A stretch of DNA of 64,000 nt. Source: Rhodococcus qingshengii JCM 15477 (GTDB lineage: Bacteria > Actinomycetota > Actinomycetes > Mycobacteriales > Mycobacteriaceae). The DNA lies in assembly GCF_023221595.1 (NCBI RefSeq), contig NZ_CP096563.1, positions 3,144,501 to 3,208,500 of the forward strand, read 5' to 3'. Of the stretch, positions 18,974 to 26,524 are shown piece by piece. Within the stretch, counting starts at the first letter, position 1. Every line of letters starts with the position of its first letter. The position numbers and the translations under genes were made by a program. The notes below the pieces were generated by a model that ran no database searches, was not told the DNA's origin, and was given only the letters and a program-made list of their open reading frames with translations.

Positions 18974-19109
18974 TGGCGGTTCGAGCTCCTGGTCTTTGTG
19001 CGCAGGGAATTCGCATCTTAGGTTACGGAACCCTATGTGGGTGTGCTCCCTGCGGGGCAAGTTCCTGTGAATATGCGGTGCCCAGCGTCACAGTTCTTTA
19101 CTCTTGAAT

Positions 19110-19128
19110 TATGGTGAGGCTAACCTAC
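19110..19128. promoter_or_regulatory. IdeR/DmdR iron box between divergent iron genes
   Basis: TATGGTGAGGCTAACCTAC matches the 19-bp consensus TTAGGTTAGGCTAACCTAA at 15 positions, including the whole AGGCTAACCTA core. It is 42 bp before the plus-strand gene and 137 bp before the transporter operon, so it could repress both when iron is replete. Confidence 0.85.
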
Positions 19129-19169
19129 ATTAAGAACCACAAGACAACTTCGGCCGATTGGAGTGCACG

Positions 19170-19952
19170 GTGACAATCACCTTGACCACCCAGCATGCGG
19201 ATGTTCGTGAATTCGAACTCCGGTCGAACGCATTGAGCCGCACCAGCGTTCGCCTACGAGCACTCAACCCTGACTACCCGCGCGTCTACGCGGTTGCCGC
19301 CATGTCAGGTGAAGGCAAACGGCGTTGGTGGCAGTTGAGTGAAGGCTTGTGCGGGGATCGGGTGCATCAGATGTTCGCCCGCTCGCTCCAGGATCTCGAC
19401 AGTGCCGAAGCTGCGGCGATACAGGTCGCAACATCACTGATTCACGCTGTGGTCGGTAGGGTTGCCGCATCGATCGTCTCCGCAGGTGCCGCTTGGGATC
19501 CAGGCCTCGAGAACCTGTTCATCCACATGGACAGCGACGGCGGTATCGACTGGGCCGGGGTGATCGACGAAACTCTGCGAGTTGCGCCGAACGGACGGGA
19601 GTCCGGCAGTGACGGCGTCGTCGACATGCCATGCGAAGAAGCGCTCCTCGTCTGGACCGCGCACCGTTGCCTGACCTCGCTACGGGCGATCTACGACGCC
19701 GTCTCCAGGTGTGCGCCCGTCGACCAGTTCAGATTCTGGGGCTTGGTAGGGGAGTCGATCCTGGGCGCAGCGGCATATGTCCCCATCTTGGCCGGCGGGG
19801 GCGAATCAGCCGCTCAGCGCCGCGGGCAGGGGCTGCTGGACGCTTTTGTCGCCGCAGGGCTGCCCGTGCGTGCACGCCGCAAGGTCTCGCTGCGTCCTCG
19901 TTGGAACCAGTTCGACGAAGGGCTTGCTAAATTAGGTCAGCCTTGCCTATGA
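19170..19952 (+). CDS. Iron-box-controlled protein of unknown function
   Basis: 260 residues from GTG 19170, with GGAG six bases upstream. Soluble, no signal peptide. Cysteines are scattered (about 63, 152, 163, 179, 259) and there is no CCxxC cluster. The helical middle (AAAIQVATSLIHAVVGRVAAS) and C-terminal LVGESILGAAAYVPILAGG faintly resemble FhuF-like siderophore reductases, but the terminal [2Fe-2S] cysteines of that family are absent, so I do not assign it. The IdeR-type box 42 bp upstream and the divergent siderophore transporter point to a job in siderophore handling or iron release. A second iron box overlaps its last codons. Confidence 0.75.
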   Translation: MTITLTTQHADVREFELRSNALSRTSVRLRALNPDYPRVYAVAAMSGEGKRRWWQLSEGLCGDRVHQMFARSLQDLDSAEAAAIQVATSLIHAVVGRVAASIVSAGAAWDPGLENLFIHMDSDGGIDWAGVIDETLRVAPNGRESGSDGVVDMPCEEALLVWTAHRCLTSLRAIYDAVSRCAPVDQFRFWGLVGESILGAAAYVPILAGGGESAAQRRGQGLLDAFVAAGLPVRARRKVSLRPRWNQFDEGLAKLGQPCL

Positions 19953-19953
19953 T
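19924..19953 (+). promoter_or_regulatory. Iron-box promoter inside the end of the preceding gene
   Basis: TTGCTA (19924-19929), an 18-bp spacer and TATGAT (19948-19953) form a good sigma-A-type promoter. TTAGGTCAGCCTTGCCTAT (19932-19950) covers the spacer and -10 and matches the IdeR consensus at about 14 of 19 positions. Expected behaviour: repressed when iron is plentiful. Confidence 0.65.
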
Positions 19954-19959
19954 TGTGGA

Positions 19960-20097
19960 ACACCACGCGGAGAGTTACATCCCGCGAGAGTGACGAAACT
20001 GCCGGACCGCGCCGGAGTCCTGAGGGCTGCAGAGACTCCCGGTCCTTCCCACGGCGGGTTTCACATCGAATGATGTGAAACCCGCCGGTTCTTTTTC
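19960..20097 (+). ncRNA. Candidate iron-responsive sRNA (MrsI-like)
   Basis: About 138 nt from the predicted start at 19960 to the terminator T-run. No convincing reading frame. Three stems are visible: CGCGG/CCGCG near 19966-19986; a compound stem with GGACCG (20004-20009) pairing CGGTCC (20040-20045) and GGAGTC (20014-20019) pairing GACTCC (20034-20039), separated by a CGCC bulge; and the terminator hairpin. In M. tuberculosis the IdeR-controlled sRNA MrsI (ncRv11846) lies between blaI and Rv1847. Here the candidate is directly upstream of the Rv1847-type thioesterase, same strand. Orthology is inferred from position, iron box and architecture, not from an alignment. Confidence 0.6.
20052..20097 (+). 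terminator. Strong Rho-independent terminator
   Basis: Perfect 16-bp stem CGGCGGGTTTCACATC (20052-20067) with GATGTGAAACCCGCCG (20072-20087), GAAT tetraloop, then GTTCTTTTTCC. Among the clearest intrinsic terminators in the window. Confidence 0.92.
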
Positions 20098-20188
20098 CAG
20101 ACCTGATTCCAAGCTCGAGTTACCTCTCGTGTAATCAGGTAGGGAGTGGCAGCCACACCGGCGCCAGAGAATCACAGATGGAGATGGC

Positions 20189-20617
20189 ATGGTCGACACT
20201 GCTGAGACCGCAGAGATGATGAAACGGCTCGGAACGGGCTTCGACGCCACCATCGGCCTGGAATACACCGAACTGAGCCCAGATCGCGTGCGGGCGCAAT
20301 GGACCGTCAAGCCCACGCTGCACCAGCCCGCCGGGATACAGCACGGGGGTGTGTACTGCTCGGTGGTGGAGTCTCTCGCCAGCGTCGGTGGCACCGTGTG
20401 GCTGGGCGAGCGAGGACACGTGGTCGGAGTCAACAACAACACGGACTTCCTGCGCGCAACGCGGGAGGGCACTCTCACCGCTGAAGCCACCCCGATTCAT
20501 CGCGGACGCACCCAGCAACTCTGGGAAGTTCGCATCACCGACGAGAACGACCGACTCGTTTCCAAGGGACAGGTTCGCCTCGCGAACATCACCGAGGTGG
20601 CGAAGATCGGAAACTGA
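20189..20617 (+). CDS. PaaI-type hotdog thioesterase (Rv1847-like)
   Basis: 142 residues, a single hotdog fold: helix segment around QHGGVYCSVVES (about 50-61) with the HGG motif, and catalytic-region residues VGVNNNTDFLRA (about 83-94). Family members hydrolyse acyl- or aryl-CoA thioesters; the natural substrate is unknown. A GGAG site lies 5 bp before ATG 20189. The gene is monocistronic and faces ndh tail to tail, with a hairpin between. Confidence 0.9.
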   Translation: MVDTAETAEMMKRLGTGFDATIGLEYTELSPDRVRAQWTVKPTLHQPAGIQHGGVYCSVVESLASVGGTVWLGERGHVVGVNNNTDFLRATREGTLTAEATPIHRGRTQQLWEVRITDENDRLVSKGQVRLANITEVAKIGN

Positions 20618-20640
20618 CCACGCGGCAGTCGATCGAATGA

Positions 20641-20681
20641 CGGAGGGCGGCTGCGGAGTTGAACTCCACAGCCGCCCTCCG
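20641..20681. terminator. Bidirectional hairpin between thioesterase and ndh
   Basis: Inverted repeat CGGAGGGCGGCTG / CAGCCGCCCTCCG with an inner GGAGTT/AACTCC, 24 bp after the thioesterase stop and 20 bp from the ndh stop. No T-tract on either side. Confidence 0.6.
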
Positions 20682-20700
20682 CCGGTCACTCAGGTGTTGA

Positions 20701-22116
20701 TCAGCCGGCGGCCTTCTGCTGCTTGCCGGCAGCCTTCTTGGCTTCGCCATTCGAAGCGCTGCCGGACTCCGTCGCTTCCTTGTTTTTCTTCTCCAATTCG
20801 CCCATCGCGTTTCGCGCGAAGACCTGCTGCTCGGTGGACGCCATCTGAGCACGGCCACGCCCGAAGAACGTCACCGCCCATGACAACAGCGTCGAGGCAC
20901 GGGAACGGAATCCGACGAGGTAGAGGAGGTGAATTGCCAGCCAGGCAACCCACCCGATGAAGCCGCTGATCTCGAGCTTGCCCACCTTGGCTACCGCGCT
21001 GAAGCGCGAGATCGTTGCCATACTTCCCTTGTCGAAGTACTTGAACGGAACTCGTTCCGACGGGGACTTGCCGTCCAGTGACGCTTTGATCTGCTTGGCC
21101 GCGTACTTGCCACCCTGCATGGCAACCTGAGCCAATCCGGGCAGCTTGTCGAGCGACATCATGTCGCCGATGACAAAGACGTTGGGGTGCCCGGGCAGAG
21201 ACAAGTCGGGATTGACCATGACGCGGCCAGCGCGGTCGGTTTCTCCGCCGCTCTGTTCTGCGAGCTGCTTGCCGAGGGGGCTGGCCTGCACGCCGGCGGA
21301 CCACACCTTGCACTGCGACTCGATACGGCGAAGCGTGCCGTCCTTCTCCTTGATGATCAGACCGTCGTTGTCCACGTCGGTGACCATCGCGTCGAGCTGG
21401 ATCTCGACGCCGAGCTTCTCGAGCGTCTCGGCAGCCTTGCGGCTGAGCTTCCCGCCGTACACGGGCAACACGGCAGGGGCGCCGTCGAGGAGCACGACGC
21501 GCGCTTCACGAGGATCGATCTTGCGGAACGCGCCGTCCAGCGTTCGACGGGAAAGCTCGGCGATCTGCCCGGCCAACTCCACGCCGGTGGGGCCGGCGCC
21601 GACAACGACGAAGGTGAGCAAGCGCGCACGCTCGGCGGGATCGTCCGACAGTTCGGCCTGTTCGAAGGCCCCGAGGATTCGTCCGCGCAGTTCGAGGGCG
21701 TCGTCGATCGTTTTCATTCCGGGGGCGAACTCCGCGAACTGGTCGTTGCCGAAGTACGACTGACCGGCACCGGCTGCCACGATCAGACTGTCGAACGGCG
21801 TAACAGTGACGCGTTCGAGCAGGCGCGAGGTCACGGTCTGATTCTCGAGATCAATGGTCTCGACCTCACCGAGCAGTACCTGTGCGTTCTTCTGCTTGCG
21901 CAGCACCAGTCTCGTGGCGGGAGCGATGTCACCGACCGAGAGGATGCCGGTCGCAACCTGATAGAGGAGCGGCTGAAACAGATGGTGGGTTGTACGCGCG
22001 ATCATCGTGATGTCGGCATCGGCTTTTTTGAGAGCCTGAGTGCCGAACAATCCTCCGAAGCCGGAACCAATCACCACTACGCGGTGGCGGTGCGGTTCAA
22101 CCGACTGGATGCTCAT
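20701..22116 (-). CDS. ndh: Type II NADH dehydrogenase
   Basis: 471 residues. FAD-binding VVIGSGFGGL (about 10-19) and NAD-binding VVVGAGPTGVELAG (about 164-177) dinucleotide folds, then a C-terminal region with amphipathic/hydrophobic segments (about 370-400) that docks on the membrane, and a Lys/Ala-rich tail. NDH-2 passes electrons from NADH to menaquinone without proton pumping. Homologue of M. tuberculosis Rv1854c. Between the start and the small membrane gene upstream are three GGTGATC repeats that may be regulatory. Confidence 0.95.
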   Translation of the reverse strand: MSIQSVEPHRHRVVVIGSGFGGLFGTQALKKADADITMIARTTHHLFQPLLYQVATGILSVGDIAPATRLVLRKQKNAQVLLGEVETIDLENQTVTSRLLERVTVTPFDSLIVAAGAGQSYFGNDQFAEFAPGMKTIDDALELRGRILGAFEQAELSDDPAERARLLTFVVVGAGPTGVELAGQIAELSRRTLDGAFRKIDPREARVVLLDGAPAVLPVYGGKLSRKAAETLEKLGVEIQLDAMVTDVDNDGLIIKEKDGTLRRIESQCKVWSAGVQASPLGKQLAEQSGGETDRAGRVMVNPDLSLPGHPNVFVIGDMMSLDKLPGLAQVAMQGGKYAAKQIKASLDGKSPSERVPFKYFDKGSMATISRFSAVAKVGKLEISGFIGWVAWLAIHLLYLVGFRSRASTLLSWAVTFFGRGRAQMASTEQQVFARNAMGELEKKNKEATESGSASNGEAKKAAGKQQKAAG

Positions 22117-22230
22117 TCCGTACTCCTCGAGTTCTAGGCGACAGTCCTACGGTAGTCCCACCGCGGCCGAGCTTCTCTGCGAGCAGTCCGACGCGCGCCG
22201 GTGTGTCCGAATCGATCAAGCGGCCTCGAG

Positions 22231-22280
22231 GGTGATCACTCCCGAGGTGATCGGCTTGGCCGGACCCCGGGGTGATCACC
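22231..22280. repeat. GGTGATC inverted/direct repeats upstream of ndh
   Basis: GGTGATCACT (22231-22240), GGTGATC (22246-22252) and the perfect palindrome GGTGATCACC (22271-22280) within 50 bp, about 115-165 bp upstream of the ndh start and just downstream of a small minus-strand gene. They could be protein operators for ndh or fold as a terminator for the small gene. Confidence 0.5.
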
Positions 22281-22298
22281 ACTTTGTCGAGGTGTCGG

Positions 22299-22409
22299 CT
22301 ACTGGCGGACGGACAAGATGAACAGTGCGATGCATCCGCCGACGAAAACCAGGATCGACAGGGCCACCGAGGCATACCCGACACCCACTCCAATTGCTGC
22401 CCAGTCCAT
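22299..22409 (-). CDS. 36-residue single-helix membrane peptide
   Basis: ATG 22409 to TAG 22299. It starts MDWAAIGVGVGYASV and ends ILSVRQ, with one continuous hydrophobic helix (about residues 5-32) and a GG hinge, positively charged at the C-terminus. GAGAGG lies 8 bp upstream. Too short for usual gene finders. I do not recognise a family; it is not the MetS-type transporter subunit. It precedes ndh on the same strand. Confidence 0.55.
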   Translation of the reverse strand: MDWAAIGVGVGYASVALSILVFVGGCIALFILSVRQ

Positions 22410-22512
22410 GTGCACAACCTCTCTTACGGTGTAATCCGGGATTCAGATCACATCTGCCTAGAGACATCACACCTCATCTGTCCCAACTTTCGAAACCCGG
22501 CACGCCCAAGCG

Positions 22513-22540
22513 TTGACATGCAAGTAAATGCTTGCATATT
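22513..22540 (+). promoter_or_regulatory. Promoter with embedded ArsR operator, probably leaderless
   Basis: TTGACA (22513-22518) and CATATT (22535-22540) flank the perfect inverted repeat ATGCAAG-N6-CTTGCAT (22518-22537). Transcription would start at about 22547-22549, exactly on the GTG start codon. Confidence 0.65.
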
Positions 22541-22548
22541 GTGAAGTT

Positions 22549-23325
22549 GTGAACGACCGGATGAATGCAGCCTTCAAAGCACTGGCCGATCCCACACGAA
22601 GGCTTCTCCTGGACCGCTTGTTCGTAGCCAACGGTCAGTCGCTCGGTGAGCTGTGCGACAGCCTCGACATGAGTCGGCAAGCTGTCACTCAACACCTCAC
22701 CATGCTCGAGGACGCCAATCTGATCAGCACGGTCCGACAGGGGAGGGCAAAGCTTCACTATCTCAATCCCGTTGCGCTCGAGGAGATTCGAGAGCGATGG
22801 ATCAACAAGTTCGAGGTACCGCGCCTTCGTGCGCTCAGTACCGTCAAAAAAATCGCGGAGGAAGCCATGACCGACAAGCCCAGTTTTGTGTACGTCACCT
22901 ACATTGCGAGCACGGCGGACAACGTCTGGAAAGCGCTCACCGACGCACAGGCCACCGCAGAGTATTGGGGACACAGCAACGTCTCCGACTGGCAGCCGGG
23001 ATCGACGTGGGAGCACCGCCGGATCGACGGTTCGAACATCGCCGATGTAGTCGGCACCGTAATCGAGAGCAACCCTCCGTCGAGGTTGGTCACCACCTGG
23101 TCTGATCCGAACGGCGAACCGGGCGTCGACATCTCGCGGGTGAGTTTCGACATCGAAGCCTTCGGCGCGATCGTGCGACTGACCGTCAAGCACACCGATT
23201 TGGCGGACGAATCGGCTCGCATGGAGGTGGCCGGCGGATGGTCGGCGGTGCTGTCGAATCTGAAGTCCTACCTCGAGACCGGAAATACTCTTCCGGTGGC
23301 GCCGTGGGAGATGCCGGTCGGTTGA
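22549..23325 (+). CDS. ArsR-family HTH fused to SRPBCC/AHSA1 domain
   Basis: 258 residues from GTG 22549. Residues about 1-95 are an ArsR winged helix (FKALADPTRRLLLDRL; recognition helix SRQAVTQHLTMLEDANL). Residues about 110-250 are an AHSA1/START-like fold (VYVTYIASTADNVWKALTDAQATAEYW) that binds hydrophobic ligands. The repressor half probably binds the palindrome overlapping its own promoter, with the SRPBCC half as ligand sensor. ATG 22528 is disfavoured because it lies inside the operator and upstream of the predicted transcription start. Confidence 0.88.
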   Translation: MNDRMNAAFKALADPTRRLLLDRLFVANGQSLGELCDSLDMSRQAVTQHLTMLEDANLISTVRQGRAKLHYLNPVALEEIRERWINKFEVPRLRALSTVKKIAEEAMTDKPSFVYVTYIASTADNVWKALTDAQATAEYWGHSNVSDWQPGSTWEHRRIDGSNIADVVGTVIESNPPSRLVTTWSDPNGEPGVDISRVSFDIEAFGAIVRLTVKHTDLADESARMEVAGGWSAVLSNLKSYLETGNTLPVAPWEMPVG

Positions 23326-23528
23326 CGGTTGTCGACCGGGACAAACGAGTCCCCTGAACAGGAGGAGATCGCCGTACGTTTGTCCGAACAGTCGGCCCAG
23401 TCCGGACTCAAATTCGCATAACCGTCAAATATCGGCGCGTTCAGTCTGTAAAGTTGCCAGAAGGATGCTAGCGTTTTGCCCGACATCGAGTGAGGACGAC
23501 CTCGTCTCGGACGCATGGGAGAAACGCT
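23326..23528 (+). promoter_or_regulatory. Intergenic region before the secreted-protein/glycosyltransferase cassette
   Basis: About 200 bp without a gene and somewhat AT-richer than its surroundings around 23405-23480. It must carry the promoter of the cassette, but I could not pair a -35 with a -10 at proper spacing. GGGAGAAA just before 23529 is the ribosome-binding site. Confidence 0.35.
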
Positions 23529-24071
23529 ATGGGCGGCGACGCTTTTCAGAATGTTCCAGTTGATCGACGCAAGTTCGTCAAGACAGTTCTAGCGGCCTCG
23601 GCGGTAACTGTGCCAGTCGTGACGTCGATCAGCCTCGGTGGTGCGGCGCCGGCCTTCGCAGCCGGTGACACGCCGAATCTTTCCGGAGCGCCAAGTCGTG
23701 GCCAGCAGAATCCGAATCAACCAGGCGGCGAGCAACCAGGCGGGAATCAACCCGGTGGTAATACTCCGGGAGGGAATCAGCCGGGCGGAAACGAGCCGGG
23801 CAATCCCGGATCATCGGGAAGTTCGGGATCGTCAGGAAGTTCGGGTAGTTCCGGGAGTTCGGGACCGTCCGGAAGTTCCACAGGTTCCGGATCAACCGGT
23901 AGCTCGTCAGGTTCGGGTGGAACGACGACCGCCAAACCCACCGGGCCGACAGCGCCGACGGAGCCGACCGTCCCGACTGTGCCAACCGTACCGACGGTGC
24001 CGACCACTCGCACCGAGCCGACCTTCCCGACCCCTCCGACCCAGCCGACAAATCCCACGGAACCTACGTAG
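23529..24071 (+). CDS. Tat-signal, Gly/Ser- and Pro/Thr-rich secreted protein
   Basis: 180 residues from ATG 23529. Twin-arginine signal DRRKFVK (about 12-18) followed by a hydrophobic stretch and APAFA cleavage region (about 41-45). The mature protein is low complexity throughout: QPGGN repeats (about 60-90), GSS repeats (about 95-120), then PTEPTVPTVPT repeats to the end. There is no folded domain and no cysteine. Composition is mucin-like with dense Ser/Thr acceptors. First gene of a same-strand run containing two glycosyltransferase domains, so a heavily glycosylated exported protein is the best guess. Confidence 0.82.
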   Translation: MGGDAFQNVPVDRRKFVKTVLAASAVTVPVVTSISLGGAAPAFAAGDTPNLSGAPSRGQQNPNQPGGEQPGGNQPGGNTPGGNQPGGNEPGNPGSSGSSGSSGSSGSSGSSGPSGSSTGSGSTGSSSGSGGTTTAKPTGPTAPTEPTVPTVPTVPTVPTTRTEPTFPTPPTQPTNPTEPT

Positions 24072-24110
24072 CCGACACGACGCGACTGGTTCCGAGGGGG
24101 AACACCGACG

Positions 24111-26198
24111 ATGACAGAGTTCGACGTCGCGCTACACCGCGCTCTGAAGAAGTTTCAGAGCGCGGGGTCAGTTCAGGTGAAGGAGACTCCGCCACACGGA
24201 GAACCGGCCGATCTGACTGTCGCGATCGCAACCTACGACGATTTCGACGGCGCGTACTTCACGATCCACTCGATCTTGGTCCATCATCGCGAGATTCTGG
24301 ACAGAGTCGAATTCGTCTTGTTGGACAACAACCCCGAGGGGTTGCCGGCGCCGATGCTCGAATCGTTTGCGGGGTATATCGATCGGTTCCGCTACATCCC
24401 GTTCACCGACGTTCGATCGACTGCGGTGCGGGACGTCCTGTTCCGCAAGGCCACCGGAAAGTATGTCCTTGTCCTCGACTCTCACGTGATCTTGGCACCG
24501 GGATCGTTGTCGGCGTTGCTGGCGTATTTCGATGCGGACCCGGAAACCGACGATCTGATCCAGGGACCGATGCTCTCCCAGGATTCCTCGCACATCGCGG
24601 CCACCCACATGGACCCCAAGTGGCGCAACGGGATGTTCGGCTCGTGGGGAGTTGATCCGCGAGCGAAGCAACACCCTGACGTGCCTTTCGAGATCGTCAT
24701 GCAGGGCCTCGGCTCATTTGCCTGCAGGCGTGAGGCATGGCCGGGATTGAACTCGCACTTCACCGGATTCGGCGGTGAAGAGGGATACATCCACGAGAAG
24801 TTCCGGATCAACGGCGGAAAGGTCGTCTGCCTTCCGACATTTGGTTGGCATCATCGATTCGAGCGCCCGGCCGGTGTCCCGTATCGAATAAACTGGGAAG
24901 ATCGTGTTCACAATTACCTGCTCGGTTGGAGTGAGGTCGGATGGGATCTCGACTCACTCCATCGTCAGTTCTCCAGGTACCTCGGTGATTCGTATCCCGA
25001 GATTCGTCGCCGTGCCGAGCTGAGCGTCCAGCGACCCGAGTTGGTCTTCGGTGGGGTGGTCGTTCTCAGCGACGACGGCCGAGTCGCTCCGTGGCGTTCA
25101 TGCCTGGCGGAGGCCGAGTCGATCGAACTGACCGTTCACCGTGCCATTCCGGCGGAGGACGACGGTCCGGATGGGTGGAGGACGGTCTCTGCGTTCGTCG
25201 CCGGACTCGACAAGGCAATTCTGCTGGGCTGGAAGTCGGTGGTTTTTCTGGACGAGGCGCGCGTGATCGAACCCGCGGTTATGTACAAGCTACGGAACAT
25301 CGTCGACGACCTCCCCGCCGAAGCCGATACGGCTGTCATCCACGCACACGGCGAAGATCTGGTCGGAGCTGCACTGATTGTTCGCGCGGCGACATACGGA
25401 ACTTTGCGAGACGAACTCTCACGAAGGATCAACGGACCCGTGCCGTCCGACTTCTCACTGGCGGCTTATCTGCTCGAGCGAGGCGCAGTCGACGTTGTGC
25501 TCGATCGCCCACTGTCGCCTGTCCGAGTAGGGGGAGAACCCAACCCCGTTGTCGAGGATTCTCAGTCGGACCTCGGTGTTGCCGTCGTGAATCTCGATCT
25601 TGACATCGACAGATGGAAAGCGTCCTGGCATAGATTCATTCGCTTACCGCGCGTAACAGCGGTGGAAAGAGTGTCGGCTTTCGAGGACGCGATGAATCAG
25701 GACGCGGCCTTCACCGTCTCGTGGCGTCGTGCGCTCGCTCGGGCGACTGAGAAGGGCTGGGATTCGGTCCTCATCGCCGCTGACGACGTCAGTTTGCTGG
25801 ATGCCGCCGCATCGATCCTTGGCCATGCCCGCGAAGAGTTGGATCACGGCGATTGGGATGTCGTCCACCTCGGACACGACCCGAAATCGAGGGACGGAGC
25901 TCTGCTCGACGGTTCGGCACTCTTGCGCACCAGTCCTGAGAACCGTGGAGTCCACGCCGTTCTCGTACATTCGCGCGCCTTCGAGCAAATTCTCGATGAG
26001 ATTGCGGATCCGGAGTCAGATCCCGCAGCATTCGGACAATGGGCGGGTCACTACCGAACTCTGGGCGACTACCTGGTGGATGCGAGTGCCGGGGGAGCGC
26101 TCACGTGCCTGACGCTGTCGCCCGGCATCGCCTCCACACGCAGCCTGATTCGTTCGGGCGCAATCGAATCCGAATACTCACGACGCTTCGCACTGTGA
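24111..26198 (+). CDS. Two-domain glycosyltransferase (GT2-like + GT25-like)
   Basis: 695 residues. The N-terminal half (about 30-300) is a GT-A/GT2 fold: LTVAIATYDDFDGAYFTI, LLDNNPEG, and LVLDSHVILAPG as the DxD-type metal site. GFGGEEGYIHEKFR (about 223-236) is the acceptor/catalytic region found in polypeptide-modifying GT2 enzymes. The C-terminal part (about 480-690) resembles GT25: VAVVNLDLDIDRW, VERVSAFED, WDSVLIAADDVSLL, HLGHDP. No membrane segment or signal peptide, so it acts in the cytoplasm. GAGGGGGA precedes the start. Lies 40 bp after the Ser/Thr-rich secreted protein gene, its plausible acceptor. Confidence 0.85.
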   Translation: MTEFDVALHRALKKFQSAGSVQVKETPPHGEPADLTVAIATYDDFDGAYFTIHSILVHHREILDRVEFVLLDNNPEGLPAPMLESFAGYIDRFRYIPFTDVRSTAVRDVLFRKATGKYVLVLDSHVILAPGSLSALLAYFDADPETDDLIQGPMLSQDSSHIAATHMDPKWRNGMFGSWGVDPRAKQHPDVPFEIVMQGLGSFACRREAWPGLNSHFTGFGGEEGYIHEKFRINGGKVVCLPTFGWHHRFERPAGVPYRINWEDRVHNYLLGWSEVGWDLDSLHRQFSRYLGDSYPEIRRRAELSVQRPELVFGGVVVLSDDGRVAPWRSCLAEAESIELTVHRAIPAEDDGPDGWRTVSAFVAGLDKAILLGWKSVVFLDEARVIEPAVMYKLRNIVDDLPAEADTAVIHAHGEDLVGAALIVRAATYGTLRDELSRRINGPVPSDFSLAAYLLERGAVDVVLDRPLSPVRVGGEPNPVVEDSQSDLGVAVVNLDLDIDRWKASWHRFIRLPRVTAVERVSAFEDAMNQDAAFTVSWRRALARATEKGWDSVLIAADDVSLLDAAASILGHAREELDHGDWDVVHLGHDPKSRDGALLDGSALLRTSPENRGVHAVLVHSRAFEQILDEIADPESDPAAFGQWAGHYRTLGDYLVDASAGGALTCLTLSPGIASTRSLIRSGAIESEYSRRFAL

Positions 26199-26244
26199 GA
26201 CCACCACCAAAACGAAATCGGATTCGCTGAATCAAGGAGATATC

Positions 26245-26517
26245 TTGACCGAACTACTCGAAGGTGTGAGACCGCAACGCTCTCAGACGGTGGAGAGCAA
26301 CGATCTCACCGACGGTGTTGTGCTGTACGACAGTTCCAGCGAGGTTGCCCATCACCTCAACCCGGTCGCGACGTTGGTGTGGGAACTGTGTGACGGCCGG
26401 ACCGTCAGCGAAATTGTCCAGGCCGTGGCAGAAGTGCTCGAGATCCCTGACGACGAGGCGAAGTCGGTAGTCAACGAGACGTACGGACAGCTGAGCACCT
26501 CTCGTCTGCTGGTGTGA
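26245..26517 (+). CDS. PqqD-family (RRE-like) protein
   Basis: 90 residues. TTG start at 26245 decided by the strong AAGGAGATATC site immediately before it. Classic PqqD-like winged-helix pattern: LYDSSSEVAHHLNPVATLVWELCDGRTVSEIVQAVAE. These small proteins bind leader peptides in RiPP pathways and also appear as partners of HprK-related kinases in the 'HPr-rel-A' gene set named in protein-family models. No RiPP precursor, radical-SAM enzyme or asparagine-synthetase-like cyclase is nearby. Confidence 0.9.
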   Translation: MTELLEGVRPQRSQTVESNDLTDGVVLYDSSSEVAHHLNPVATLVWELCDGRTVSEIVQAVAEVLEIPDDEAKSVVNETYGQLSTSRLLV

Positions 26518-26524
26518 GAATTCC

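Noticed and set aside
22299..22409. MetS-type small transporter subunit
   Set aside because: Sequence does not resemble MetS and no MetP-type transporter gene is next to it.
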